From positions 1-45,316 of the forward strand of contig NZ_FXTM01000017.1 of the NCBI RefSeq assembly GCF_900182585.1: a stretch of 45,316 nucleotides of DNA, in the 5' to 3' direction. A program made the translations under genes and the position numbers. The notes beneath the pieces were generated by a model, which was given only the letters and a program-made list of their open reading frames with translations, did no database searches and was not told where the DNA came from. Of the stretch, positions 1 through 7,943 are shown piece after piece (the stretch's first letter is position 1; every line of letters starts with the position of its first letter). The DNA comes from Balnearium lithotrophicum (GTDB taxonomy: Bacteria > Aquificota > Aquificia > Desulfurobacteriales > Desulfurobacteriaceae).

Positions 1-205
1 ATTTAGGTATCTGAACTTTTACAACTTCGTTAGGCCTCATCAAAGTCTCGGTTATAAGACTCCAGTAGAGAAGTTTGAGGAATATATTAAAAAACTCCAG
101 GGTGTCCACCATGTATTGAACGAGAACACTTCCTTGAATGTAGGAAATTTGAGTATTAATTTAAAGTGTGAATTAATTGGAAGAAAGGGGCTATGGGTAT
201 CGTAA
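1..205 (+). pseudogene. C-terminal end of an IS transposase (rve/integrase core), cut by the window edge
   Basis: Reading frame 2 is open from the window edge to a TAA at 203-205. It encodes a tail containing FYNFVRPHQSLGYKTPVEKF, the typical end of the DDE integrase core of IS3/IS481-type transposases, where the tyrosine-asparagine and RPHxSLGYKTP residues follow the catalytic glutamate. About 67 residues are visible; the catalytic DDE residues would lie upstream, so I cannot tell whether the full gene is intact. The stop codon falls 10 bases inside the antitoxin gene that starts at 193. No terminal inverted repeat could be identified. It marks the left of the window as a mobile, accessory region. 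Confidence 0.75.
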
Positions 206-453
206 AGAAGACTGTTTCGTTACCTCAGAGTTTATACAGGGAAGTGGAAAGAATTGAGAGCTCCAAAAACTTTAGTAAGGTGGTTCAGAGAGCTCTCAAG
301 GAGTATTTGGAAAAGAGAAAGAGAGAAAAAATTTTATCCTTTGCGGGAAGCCTTAGAGATTGGGAAGTTGAGGACGGAAGGGAATTTGTAGAAAAACTTA
401 GGGAAGAAGAAATTGAAGCAGAGAGGGAAAGGGAAAGCAGTTGGGATACATAA
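193..453 (+). CDS. Ribbon-helix-helix antitoxin of a VapBC-type pair
   Basis: An 86-residue protein with an N-terminal ribbon-helix-helix pattern: a short beta strand (VKKTVSLPQSLYREVERI) followed by helices with NFSKVVQRALKEYLEKR. Such proteins dimerise through the strand, bind the operator of their own operon, and neutralise a partner toxin with the C-terminal part, which here is highly charged (KLREEEIEAERERE). The stop overlaps the next gene by 13 bases, so the two are translationally coupled. A GAAAGGGG ribosome site precedes the ATG closely. The start lies inside the transposase tail, so expression may depend on a promoter within the insertion sequence. Antitoxin identity is inferred from fold and position. 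Confidence 0.8.
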   Translation: MGIVKKTVSLPQSLYREVERIESSKNFSKVVQRALKEYLEKRKREKILSFAGSLRDWEVEDGREFVEKLREEEIEAERERESSWDT

Positions 454-842
454 TTGATACTGATGTATGTATTGATTTTTTAAAGGGGATGGATTTTGCA
501 GTAGAGTTGTTTTCAGAGTTGCTTAGAGAAGGAGAAGTTTTTCTGAGCATATTAACCCACTATGAGCTTCTTAAAGGAGCTTACACCGAAAAAGAGAGAA
601 AAATTATTAAAGATTTTGTCAGTATGTTTAAGATTTTAAATTTAAACGGTAACATTATTTTTACCGCATCGGAATTTTATAGAAAATATAGAAAAAGAGG
701 AATTACTCTTTCAAATATAGACTGTCTTATTATGGCAACTGCTAAGGAATACGGTTTAAGAATAGTAACAAGAAATGTAAGACACTATCCTGAAAACGAA
801 CTTCTGTCGGAATTTTCAAGGAAATTAAAAGGAATTGAATAG
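441..842 (+). CDS. vapC: PIN-domain ribonuclease toxin, VapC family
   Basis: A 133-residue PIN domain. The four acidic/polar residues that bind Mg/Mn in VapC nucleases are visible: D6 in IIDTDVCIDFL, E42 in HYELLKG, D94 in SNIDCLIMATA, and N112 in TRNVRHYP. Family members cleave tRNA or rRNA when their antitoxin is degraded. The start is a TTG at 441 overlapping the antitoxin stop, with a purine-rich GGGAAAG just upstream; TTG starts occur elsewhere in this window (galU, nikO). hsdS follows after 3 bases, so the pair sits within a type I restriction operon and may help to keep it. The RNA target cannot be read from sequence. Confidence 0.85.
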   Translation: MGYIIDTDVCIDFLKGMDFAVELFSELLREGEVFLSILTHYELLKGAYTEKERKIIKDFVSMFKILNLNGNIIFTASEFYRKYRKRGITLSNIDCLIMATAKEYGLRIVTRNVRHYPENELLSEFSRKLKGIE

Positions 843-845
843 AAA

Positions 846-2153
846 ATGGAATTGGGAAAGAATGAAGAATTTAAAGAGACCGAAATAGGGCTTATTCCAA
901 AGGATTGGGAAGTTGTGAGGTTGGGGGATTATATAACGCAATCTAAAGAAAAGAATAAACAAAATTTGAATATTCCTGTTTATACTGTATCTAAGGTGTA
1001 TGGATTTGTGTTGTCAGAAGAATTTTTTAGCAAAAAAGTTTATAGTAAAAACTTGAGTAACTATAAAATAGTTAGAAATAATTATTTTGCTTACAATCCA
1101 TATCGTATTAATGTAGGCTCTATAGCTCTATTTATGGATAATATTGGTTTAGTAAGTCCAGCTTATCTTGTTTTTAAAGTCAAAGATGCCAAAAAGTTAA
1201 ACTCAAGATTCCTATTATATTTGTTAAGAACTACTAAATATACACAGGAAATTAAAAGATTTTCAATGACTCGAGGAAGTGTTAGAAGGAGTTTAAGTTT
1301 CAAGGACTTATCTGAATTTAAAATTCCTCTTCCGCCGATTTCGGAGCAGAAGGCAATTGCAGCTGTTTTGGATAAGGTCAGGGAAACGATAGATAAAACG
1401 GAAGAAGTTATAAATTCATTAAAAGAGTTTAAAAAATCATTAATGAAGCACCTTTTTACATACGGAGCAGTCCCTGTTGACGAAGTTGACAAAGTTAAAC
1501 TTAAAAAAACGGAAGTTGGGTTAATTCCTGAACATTGGGAAATAAAACAGTCCAAAGATGTTTTTTATAAAATCACTGATGGAACTCATGATACTCCTAA
1601 GAAATTAGACAAAGGTATTCCTTTAATTAAATCAAAACAAATAAAAAATGGAAAAATAGATTTTAGAAAAGTAGATTACTTTATAAGTCAAAATGATTAT
1701 GAACTTATAAATAAAAGGAGCAAAGTTAATAAAGATGATATTTTAATTTCTATGATAGGAACAATAGGAGAGGTTGCTTATGTGGAAGATGAACCTAAGT
1801 TCGCAATAAAGAATGTAGGATTATTTAAAACTAATTTTGGTGATAAGAGAATTTCAAAATTTCTATTTTACTATTTCCAAAATACGAATTGCCAAAATTG
1901 GATATGGAAAAATATCTCTGGAACAAGTCAAAAATATTTAACTTTAACTAAATTAAAGCAACTTCCTATTCCTCTTCCGCCGATTGATGAGCAGAAAGAA
2001 ATCGCGGAGATTCTGACCAAGTTGGACGATAGAATCGAAGCAGAGGAGAGGAAGAAGGAGGCTTTGGGGGAGCTCTTTAAAACCCTCCTCAACGAGCTTA
2101 TGACCGGAAAAAAAAGATTAAAAAAGGAATTTGTTGAGAAATTTGGGGAGTAA
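846..2153 (+). CDS. hsdS: Type I restriction-modification specificity subunit HsdS
   Basis: A 435-residue protein with the classic two-fold HsdS layout. Each half begins with a matching segment (TEIGLIPKDWEVVRLGD near residue 13, TEVGLIPEHWEIKQSKD near 222), continues with a variable target-recognition domain, and ends in a conserved helix starting PIPLPPIxEQKxIAxxL. The two recognition domains bind the two halves of a bipartite DNA site and the helices set the spacing. DNA of the recognition domains is clearly more AT-rich than neighbouring genes, which fits horizontal exchange. The gene starts 3 bases after vapC and ends 1 base before hsdR. The methyltransferase subunit HsdM is not in the window and is expected upstream of the insertion sequence. 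Confidence 0.93.
   Translation: MELGKNEEFKETEIGLIPKDWEVVRLGDYITQSKEKNKQNLNIPVYTVSKVYGFVLSEEFFSKKVYSKNLSNYKIVRNNYFAYNPYRINVGSIALFMDNIGLVSPAYLVFKVKDAKKLNSRFLLYLLRTTKYTQEIKRFSMTRGSVRRSLSFKDLSEFKIPLPPISEQKAIAAVLDKVRETIDKTEEVINSLKEFKKSLMKHLFTYGAVPVDEVDKVKLKKTEVGLIPEHWEIKQSKDVFYKITDGTHDTPKKLDKGIPLIKSKQIKNGKIDFRKVDYFISQNDYELINKRSKVNKDDILISMIGTIGEVAYVEDEPKFAIKNVGLFKTNFGDKRISKFLFYYFQNTNCQNWIWKNISGTSQKYLTLTKLKQLPIPLPPIDEQKEIAEILTKLDDRIEAEERKKEALGELFKTLLNELMTGKKRLKKEFVEKFGE
1323..1985 (+). repeat. Direct repeat pair flanking the second recognition domain of hsdS
   Basis: The 18-mer ATTCCTCTTCCGCCGATT occurs at 1323-1340 and identically at 1968-1985, encoding the IPLPPI start of each conserved helix. 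Identical DNA at these two points is the classic substrate for recombination that swaps or deletes a recognition domain. Only these two copies were seen. Confidence 0.8.
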
Positions 2154-2154
2154 A

Positions 2155-5052
2155 ATGGAGTTTGGAAGTGAGAGAGGAGCGGTTCAGAACAGAATAATCA
2201 AGTACTGCTCAGATATTGGCTGGGAGTATTTAAGTCCAGAGGAGGCTCTTACCTACAGGAACGGAGAGGGAAACATTCTCCTAAGGGAGATATTTATAAG
2301 ACAGATTCTCAATCTAAATCCAAAGTTGGAATATGAAAACGCTGAGGAAGTTGTTAGAAAGTTAGAGAGAATTCCCTCGAACGTAGAGGGAAACCTTACG
2401 GCATGGGAGTACCTGAAGGGATTAAAACAGGTGTTCGTTCAGGACGAAAACAGGGAGATAAACGTAAGGCTCTTAGATACGGAAAACTTCAGGAACAATG
2501 TCTTTCACGTAACGGATGAGCTTAAATTTGTAAGTGGTAACAAAACAAACAGGTACGATTTAGTTTTCTACGTAAACGGCTTCCCTATTCTACTGATAGA
2601 GACAAAAGCGGCTTACAAAATAAATGGACTCTCCGAAGCCTTTGAACAGATTAAGAGATACCACTGGGAAACGCCGGAAGCCCTCTCGCTTTTACAGCTC
2701 TTTTCGATAACTCACTTAATAGACTTTTACTACTCGGCAACCTGGAATCTGTCTGCAAAGGATTTAAACAGGTGGAAGCACAAAGAAGAATTTGATTTTG
2801 AGCACCTTATAAAGACGTTCTTTGACAGAAAAAACATTCTGAAAATTGTTACAGACTACATTCTCTTTGTTAAAAAGGACGATAGGCTCAGCAAGGTTGT
2901 TTTAAAGCCTCACCAGATTAGGGCAGTTGGTAAGGTTGTTGATAGGGCAAGGGATAGGAGGAAAAGGAGGGGACTTGTATGGCACACTCAGGGAAGCGGT
3001 AAAACCTACACAATGATAACTGCCGCAAAGCTCATACTTGAAAGCCCTGAATTTGAAAACCCTACGGTTATAATGCTTGTTGATAGAAACGAACTTGAAC
3101 AGCAGCTTTTCAACAACCTCTCCTCCGTTGGGCTTGAAAACGTAAGGGTTGCAATGTCTAAAAGGGACTTGAAAAAACTCCTCATTGATGATTACAGGGG
3201 GCTCATAGTTTCAACAATTCACAAGTTCCACCTGATGCCAAAGGATGTGAACAGGAGGAGAAACATTTTCGTTTTTATAGACGAGGCTCACAGAACAACG
3301 GAGGGGGATTTAGGAACCTACTTAATGGCAGCCCTTCCTAATGCAACGATTATAGGGTTTACAGGAACGCCGAGGGATAAGACTAAACACGGAAAGGGAA
3401 CCTTTGTTACGTTCGGTATAGATGACCCTCCTTACGGATACTTGGACAAGTACAGCATTTTGGAGTCAATAGAGGATGGAACAACCTTAAAAATAAACTA
3501 CACGCTTGCCGAAAATTCACTCCTTCCGTCAAAAGAGGTTCTTGAAAGGGAATTTTTAAACCTAAAGGAAATTGAAGGGGTCAGCGATATAGAGACGCTG
3601 AACAGAGCTCTCTCTAAGGCAACAACTTTAAAGAACCTCCTCAAAAACAGGGAGAGGATAGACAGAATTGCTCAGTTTATCTCAAAGCACTTTAGGGAAA
3701 ACGTTGAACCTATGGGATACAAGGCTTTTATTGTTGCAGTTGATAGGGAAGCCTGCGCAATCTACAAGGAAGCCCTCGATAGATACCTTTCTCCCGAATA
3801 CTCGGAGGTTGTTATAAGTAAAAACCACAACGACCCTCCAGAGCTAAAGAGGTACCACCACACCGAGGAGGAGGAAAGGTTAATAAGGCGGAGATTCAAG
3901 GAGGAGGAAACTCCGAAAATACTGATAGTTACCGAAAAGTTACTGACGGGATTTGATGCTCCTATTCTCTACGCCATGTACTTGGATAAACCTATGAGGG
4001 ACCACGTTCTGCTTCAGGCAATAGCAAGGGTAAACAGGCCTTACGAGGATGAAAATGGTAGAAAGAAACCTGCCGGATTGATTGTTGACTTTGTTGGGAT
4101 ACTTGACAACCTTGAGAGAGCTCTCTCATTTGACAGCAGCGATATCGAAGGGGTTCTGACCGATTTAGAGGTTTTAAAGGGACACCTGAAGGACTTAATG
4201 GAGGAGGGAAGGGTCGAGTACCTTTCCATTTTAAAGGGAAAGAGGGGAGATAAGGCCGTTGAGGAGGTTTTAAATGTCTTCAGAGACCAGGAAAAGAGAC
4301 ATAAGTTTTATCAATTCTTCAACGAATTAAAGGCAATCTACGAAATCTTAACGCCAGACCCGTTTTTAAGGCCTTACATAGAGGACTTTGCGCTCTACAC
4401 GAGAATCTACAGCATTCTGAAGCAGGCCTACGAGAGTGTTGACGTTGGAAAAAAGATACTTGAAAGAGAGTTGAGTGAAAAAATAAAGGAGCTGATAAAG
4501 GGAGCTCCTGTTAATGCCACAATAAAGGAAGAGTTGGAGATTGTAGAAATAGACGAGAATACGCTGAAAAAGCTCCTTTCGAGCAAAGCAACCGATACGG
4601 AAAAGGTCTTTAACCTCTTAAAGAGTGCCGAACTGACCATCAACAGGAATTTAGAAAAAGAACCCTACCTAATACCCCTTGCAGAGAGGCTTGAGGAGCT
4701 TACAAGGGAGTACCACAACAGACAGAAAAATACAAAGGAGATGTTAAACGAGCTGAAGGAATTATCAGAGGAGATAGTAAGGGTAAGAAAGGAGATGAGA
4801 GCTCTGGGATTGAGCGTTGAAACATTCACTGTTTATTGGATTTTGAAGAAAATGGGAGTTGAGAGAGCTCTCGACTTTAAGGATAAAATTGAGGAAATTT
4901 TTAACGAGCATAAGCTCTGGAAGGTAAATAAAAGCGAAGGTAGAAAGTTGAAAATTGAGCTTACAAAGCTCTTTTTAAATCTCTTGGGAAGTGAGAGGAT
5001 AAGGGAAGTTACAGAAACGGTTAACAAAATTCTTGAGATACTAAGGAAGTGA
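2155..5052 (+). CDS. hsdR: Type I restriction endonuclease/translocase subunit HsdR
   Basis: A 965-residue motor-nuclease. The N-terminal PD-(D/E)xK nuclease shows D135 (RYDLVFYVNG) and E149-T-K151 (LLIETKA). The superfamily 2 motor follows, with Walker A QGSGKT (280-284), DEAH box IDEAHR (376-379), motif III GFTGTPRDKTKHG, and late motifs TGFDAPILYAMYLDKPM and QAIARVNRP. It translocates DNA towards the HsdM/HsdS complex and cuts at a distance. The ATG at 2155 is chosen over an upstream in-frame start at 2131 because TTGGGGAG lies just ahead of it and the upstream one is deep inside hsdS. Length is near the usual 950-1050. It looks intact. Confidence 0.95.
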   Translation: MEFGSERGAVQNRIIKYCSDIGWEYLSPEEALTYRNGEGNILLREIFIRQILNLNPKLEYENAEEVVRKLERIPSNVEGNLTAWEYLKGLKQVFVQDENREINVRLLDTENFRNNVFHVTDELKFVSGNKTNRYDLVFYVNGFPILLIETKAAYKINGLSEAFEQIKRYHWETPEALSLLQLFSITHLIDFYYSATWNLSAKDLNRWKHKEEFDFEHLIKTFFDRKNILKIVTDYILFVKKDDRLSKVVLKPHQIRAVGKVVDRARDRRKRRGLVWHTQGSGKTYTMITAAKLILESPEFENPTVIMLVDRNELEQQLFNNLSSVGLENVRVAMSKRDLKKLLIDDYRGLIVSTIHKFHLMPKDVNRRRNIFVFIDEAHRTTEGDLGTYLMAALPNATIIGFTGTPRDKTKHGKGTFVTFGIDDPPYGYLDKYSILESIEDGTTLKINYTLAENSLLPSKEVLEREFLNLKEIEGVSDIETLNRALSKATTLKNLLKNRERIDRIAQFISKHFRENVEPMGYKAFIVAVDREACAIYKEALDRYLSPEYSEVVISKNHNDPPELKRYHHTEEEERLIRRRFKEEETPKILIVTEKLLTGFDAPILYAMYLDKPMRDHVLLQAIARVNRPYEDENGRKKPAGLIVDFVGILDNLERALSFDSSDIEGVLTDLEVLKGHLKDLMEEGRVEYLSILKGKRGDKAVEEVLNVFRDQEKRHKFYQFFNELKAIYEILTPDPFLRPYIEDFALYTRIYSILKQAYESVDVGKKILERELSEKIKELIKGAPVNATIKEELEIVEIDENTLKKLLSSKATDTEKVFNLLKSAELTINRNLEKEPYLIPLAERLEELTREYHNRQKNTKEMLNELKELSEEIVRVRKEMRALGLSVETFTVYWILKKMGVERALDFKDKIEEIFNEHKLWKVNKSEGRKLKIELTKLFLNLLGSERIREVTETVNKILEILRK

Positions 5053-5318
5053 TGATTTCTAAGGACGAGTTCAAAAGGGAAGTCATCAGGTGGGCTGTTA
5101 AGTTAAACGTTCAACCTAAGGAGATTCAGATTAGGAAAATGAGGAAAAAGTGGGCAAGCTGCTCCTCGAGGGGAAGACTGACATTCTCATCCGACCTTCT
5201 CCTTCAACCTAAGGAGTTCAGGGATGAGGTAATAGTTCACGAACTTTTGCACCTGAAGTACCCAACCCACAACAGGTTGTTTAAAACACTGGTTAAAATT
5301 TACACAAAGAAGGATTAA
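5052..5318 (+). CDS. Short YgjP/DUF45-like zinc metallopeptidase linked to hsdR
   Basis: An 88-residue protein with the hallmark [20 protein letters not shown] and [18 protein letters not shown] segments of the YgjP/DUF45 (WLM-like) metallopeptidases. HExxH (HELLH) gives two zinc ligands and the catalytic glutamate; the later H of PTHNRLF is the likely third ligand. Family members are usually 160-240 residues, so this is a minimal form lacking most of the N-terminal part. The ATG overlaps the hsdR stop (ATGA; a GTG one codon earlier is possible), with AAGGAAG ahead. Such peptidases recur beside type I restriction genes. A role in proteolytic control of restriction is inference. It overlaps the convergent trpG end by 4 bases. 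Confidence 0.75.
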   Translation: MISKDEFKREVIRWAVKLNVQPKEIQIRKMRKKWASCSSRGRLTFSSDLLLQPKEFRDEVIVHELLHLKYPTHNRLFKTLVKIYTKKD

Positions 5319-5884
5319 ATCTGTTTCAGGAAATTCTCAATTATCTTTATTCCATCCTCGGTTAATATTGATTCGGGGTGAAACTGAACTCCAAATATTG
5401 GAAGCTTCTTATGCCTTATTCCCATTATCTCCCTATCGTCTTCGCTCTCTGCGGTTATTTCAAACTCCGAAGGTAGAGTTTCTCTATCTATAACGAGGGA
5501 GTGGTACCTTATTGCAGAAAAGGGGTTCTTCATTCCCTCAAACAGAAATTTCCCATCGTGGTGAATCAATGAGGCCTTCCCGTGCATGAGCTTTTTAGCC
5601 CTCTTAATTTTCGCTCCGAATGCAAATCCTATCGACTGGTGGCCCAAGCATATTCCTAAAATGGGAAGTTTCCCTGAAAAGTGTCTTATAGCCTCAACAG
5701 AAACTCCGGCTTCCCTTGGAGTACATGGACCCGGCGAAATTACAAGTGCTTCAGGCTTCTTTTTCTCAATCTCTTCTACTGTAATTTTGTCGTTCCTGTA
5801 AACCTCGATTTCTGCTCCTAACTTTCCAAAGTACTGAACAACGTTGTACGTGAATGAATCGTAGTTGTCTATCATTAAAATCAT
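5315..5884 (-). CDS. trpG: Glutamine amidotransferase subunit of anthranilate/aminodeoxychorismate synthase
   Basis: A 189-residue class I glutamine amidotransferase of the TrpG/PabA type. It begins [19 protein letters not shown], contains the oxyanion region ISPGPCTP, the nucleophile elbow GICLGHQ with the catalytic cysteine, and the His/Glu pair in [10 protein letters not shown]. It releases ammonia from glutamine for tryptophan (anthranilate) or folate (p-aminobenzoate) synthesis; with no trpE/pabB neighbour I cannot decide which, and one protein often serves both. The start has AAGGAG six bases upstream. It follows the metal-binding lipoprotein gene by 3 bases on the same strand, an odd pairing with no evident functional link. 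Confidence 0.9.
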   Translation of the reverse strand: MILMIDNYDSFTYNVVQYFGKLGAEIEVYRNDKITVEEIEKKKPEALVISPGPCTPREAGVSVEAIRHFSGKLPILGICLGHQSIGFAFGAKIKRAKKLMHGKASLIHHDGKFLFEGMKNPFSAIRYHSLVIDRETLPSEFEITAESEDDREIMGIRHKKLPIFGVQFHPESILTEDGIKIIENFLKQI

Positions 5885-5887
5885 TCT

Positions 5888-6721
5888 CTACTCCTTTAGA
5901 GCTCTGCAGATTTTACTTCCCCACTCAGAGAGGGCTCTAACGTAGTCCTCAGATGGTATGGGGTTTAAAACTAAAACTCTTCCGCCAATCTCCCTTGCTA
6001 TCAGTTTGGGAATTTTCTGGTTTGCAAAACTTTCACTTATAACAACCTTTGCTCCTTTCCTTTTGGCCTCCTCTATGACCTCTTTGATCCTTCCAGGTGT
6101 AACCTGTTCCTCGGGAGTTCTTGCTATCTCAATTACATCAATTCCAAAGGTTTTAAGGAGAGGCTTCCAGACGGGGTGGAAAATAACAACAGCATTTTCC
6201 TTCCTACCCTTTAAACACTCATTAATCCTTCCTAAAAGCTGCTCAATCATCTCTGCGTAGTCGTCAGCCCTCTTCTTGTAGTAGGTCTCCCTTTTTGGAT
6301 AGAAACTTACGAGCCTCTCTGCCACTTCAAAGTAAACGTCCTCCATCAGAACGGGGTTCATCCAGAGGTGGTAGGCAGGTTCCTTAACTTGAGGGTACTT
6401 TTTGGAAAAGAGCACCCCCAGATTGAGAACCTTTTTCCTGTCACTCACGCCCTTTAATGCCCAATCGTCAAGTCCCAATCCGTGAACGATTATTAGCGAT
6501 GCCTCCTTTTCCTTTTCAATGTCGGATGGCTTTGGTTCGTATCCGTGGGGTGATTCTCCTCCCTTAAGTATTGAGTAGTACCTAAAGTCCGTTCCGCCTA
6601 TATACTCGGCAACGCTCTTCCAGACTGGGAGGGATGTGACTATCAGGGGTTTATTTCCCTTCTCTGAAATACAGCTAAAGGTTAGGAGAGAAATAAAAAA
6701 CAGCAGTAGAAACCTCAACAT
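5888..6721 (-). CDS. Zinc/manganese-type ABC transporter substrate-binding lipoprotein (cluster A-I)
   Basis: A 277-residue exported binding protein of the ZnuA/TroA family. The N-terminus (MLRFLLLFFISLLTFSC) is a lipoprotein signal with lipobox TFSC. Likely metal ligands are H59 in GESPHGYEPKPSD, H118 in AYHLWMNP, and a further His in VVIFHPVWKP; the family's final acidic ligand region is near VISESFANQKIP and ARxxGGRVLVLNP. The His-rich loop typical of true ZnuA proteins is absent. No permease or ATPase gene lies nearby, so it must use partners encoded elsewhere. A GGGAGG ribosome site precedes the ATG. Metal identity (Zn, Mn or Fe) is uncertain. Confidence 0.82.
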   Translation of the reverse strand: MLRFLLLFFISLLTFSCISEKGNKPLIVTSLPVWKSVAEYIGGTDFRYYSILKGGESPHGYEPKPSDIEKEKEASLIIVHGLGLDDWALKGVSDRKKVLNLGVLFSKKYPQVKEPAYHLWMNPVLMEDVYFEVAERLVSFYPKRETYYKKRADDYAEMIEQLLGRINECLKGRKENAVVIFHPVWKPLLKTFGIDVIEIARTPEEQVTPGRIKEVIEEAKRKGAKVVISESFANQKIPKLIAREIGGRVLVLNPIPSEDYVRALSEWGSKICRALKE

Positions 6722-6730
6722 TTAAGCCTC

Positions 6731-6758
6731 CCGACAACAAATAAACGTAGTATATAAT
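6731..6758 (+). promoter_or_regulatory. Promoter for the carA operon in a divergent spacer
   Basis: The 81-base spacer between the divergent binding-protein and carA genes contains TATAAT at 6753-6758 and a weak -35 CCGACA at 6731-6736, 16 bases apart, facing carA. A TATACT on the opposite strand (6749-6754) could serve the minus-strand gene, so the two promoters would overlap. Confidence 0.55.
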
Positions 6759-6802
6759 ATGCCATTAAACGAAATAAATCAAAAGGTTTATGAGGTTAGA
6801 GT

Positions 6803-7942
6803 ATGCTTAAGAGGAAAAAGGCAATTTTAGTCCTTGAGGACGGTACCTACTTTGAGGGATTGAGCTTCGGTGCAGAAGGAGAGACTTCCGGAGAAGTTGT
6901 ATTTACAACCTCAATGACGGGATATCAGGAGGTCGTTACAGACCCATCTTTTAAGGGTCAGATTGTTACGATGACCTATCCCTTGATAGGAAACGTTGGA
7001 GTGAACAGGGAGGACGTTGAATCAGATGGCCCTAAGGCTGAAGGCTTCATCGTTAAGGAGATTTCTGAAATCTACTCAAACTGGAGGGCAGAGGACTCCT
7101 TTGAGAACTACCTAAAGAAGCACGGAGTTGTCGGGATTTGTGAGATTGATACAAGGGAACTTGTTAAGAAGCTGAGAAGTGCCGGAACGATGAGGGGGGT
7201 CATATCAACCGTTGACCTTGACGTTGACAGCCTCATCTCAAAGGCGCGCTCAATTCCTCCTATGGAGGGCTTAAACTTGGTTGACGAGGTTTCTTGTAAG
7301 GAGCCTTACGAGTGGGAGTACGGGACCTGGAGACTTGGGGAAGGTTATCCCAAGAGAGAGGACTTTAAGTACTCTGTAGTCGTTTTAGACTTTGGTATAA
7401 GGTACAACATTCTGAGAAACTTGGTGGACGTTGGAATAAAGCCTATCGTTGTTCCGGCAAAAACTCCACCGGAAGATATTTTAAAGATGAACCCGGATGG
7501 GATTTTCCTCTCCTGCGGTCCAGGAGACCCTGCTGCAGTTACTTACGCAATTGAGACAATAAAGTATCTGATAGCGACGTACAGAAAGCCAATCTTTGGA
7601 ATTTGTTTGGGACATCAGCTCACTGCCCTTGCAATGGGAGCATCCACGTACAAGCTGAAATTCGGACACAGGGGAGCAAACCAGCCTGTTAAGAATAAAA
7701 GAACCGGAAAGGTTGAGATTACTGCCCAGAACCACGGATTTGCAGTTGACGAGTCAACACTCCCTGACGATTTGGAGGTAACTCACTACTCCTTGAACGA
7801 TGGAACCGTAGAGGGGTTGAAACACAAGTCAAAACCTCTATTTACGGTTCAGTACCATCCGGAGAGCTCTCCAGGTCCACACGATTCAAGATACCTCTTT
7901 AGAGAGTTTGAGAGGTTAATCTCAGATTACAAGGGTAGGTAG
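6803..7942 (+). CDS. carA: Carbamoyl-phosphate synthase small subunit
   Basis: A 379-residue CarA. The N-terminal domain has the characteristic FTTSMTGYQEVVTDPSFKGQIVTMTYPLIGNVG; the C-terminal glutaminase has SCGPGDP, the nucleophile elbow GICLGHQ and the His/Glu pair in VQYHPESSPGP. It hydrolyses glutamine and channels ammonia to CarB to make carbamoyl phosphate for pyrimidines and arginine. Length is the usual 360-390. carB is not adjacent, and pyrE lies about 27 kb away, so pyrimidine genes are scattered. It is the first gene of a five-gene plus-strand run; the next gene begins 1 base after its stop. Confidence 0.96.
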   Translation: MLKRKKAILVLEDGTYFEGLSFGAEGETSGEVVFTTSMTGYQEVVTDPSFKGQIVTMTYPLIGNVGVNREDVESDGPKAEGFIVKEISEIYSNWRAEDSFENYLKKHGVVGICEIDTRELVKKLRSAGTMRGVISTVDLDVDSLISKARSIPPMEGLNLVDEVSCKEPYEWEYGTWRLGEGYPKREDFKYSVVVLDFGIRYNILRNLVDVGIKPIVVPAKTPPEDILKMNPDGIFLSCGPGDPAAVTYAIETIKYLIATYRKPIFGICLGHQLTALAMGASTYKLKFGHRGANQPVKNKRTGKVEITAQNHGFAVDESTLPDDLEVTHYSLNDGTVEGLKHKSKPLFTVQYHPESSPGPHDSRYLFREFERLISDYKGR

Positions 7943-7943
7943 T

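Noticed and set aside
6749-6758. TATATAATAT as a regulator operator
   Set aside because: It is explained as overlapping -10 boxes of divergent promoters; no wider inverted repeat was found.
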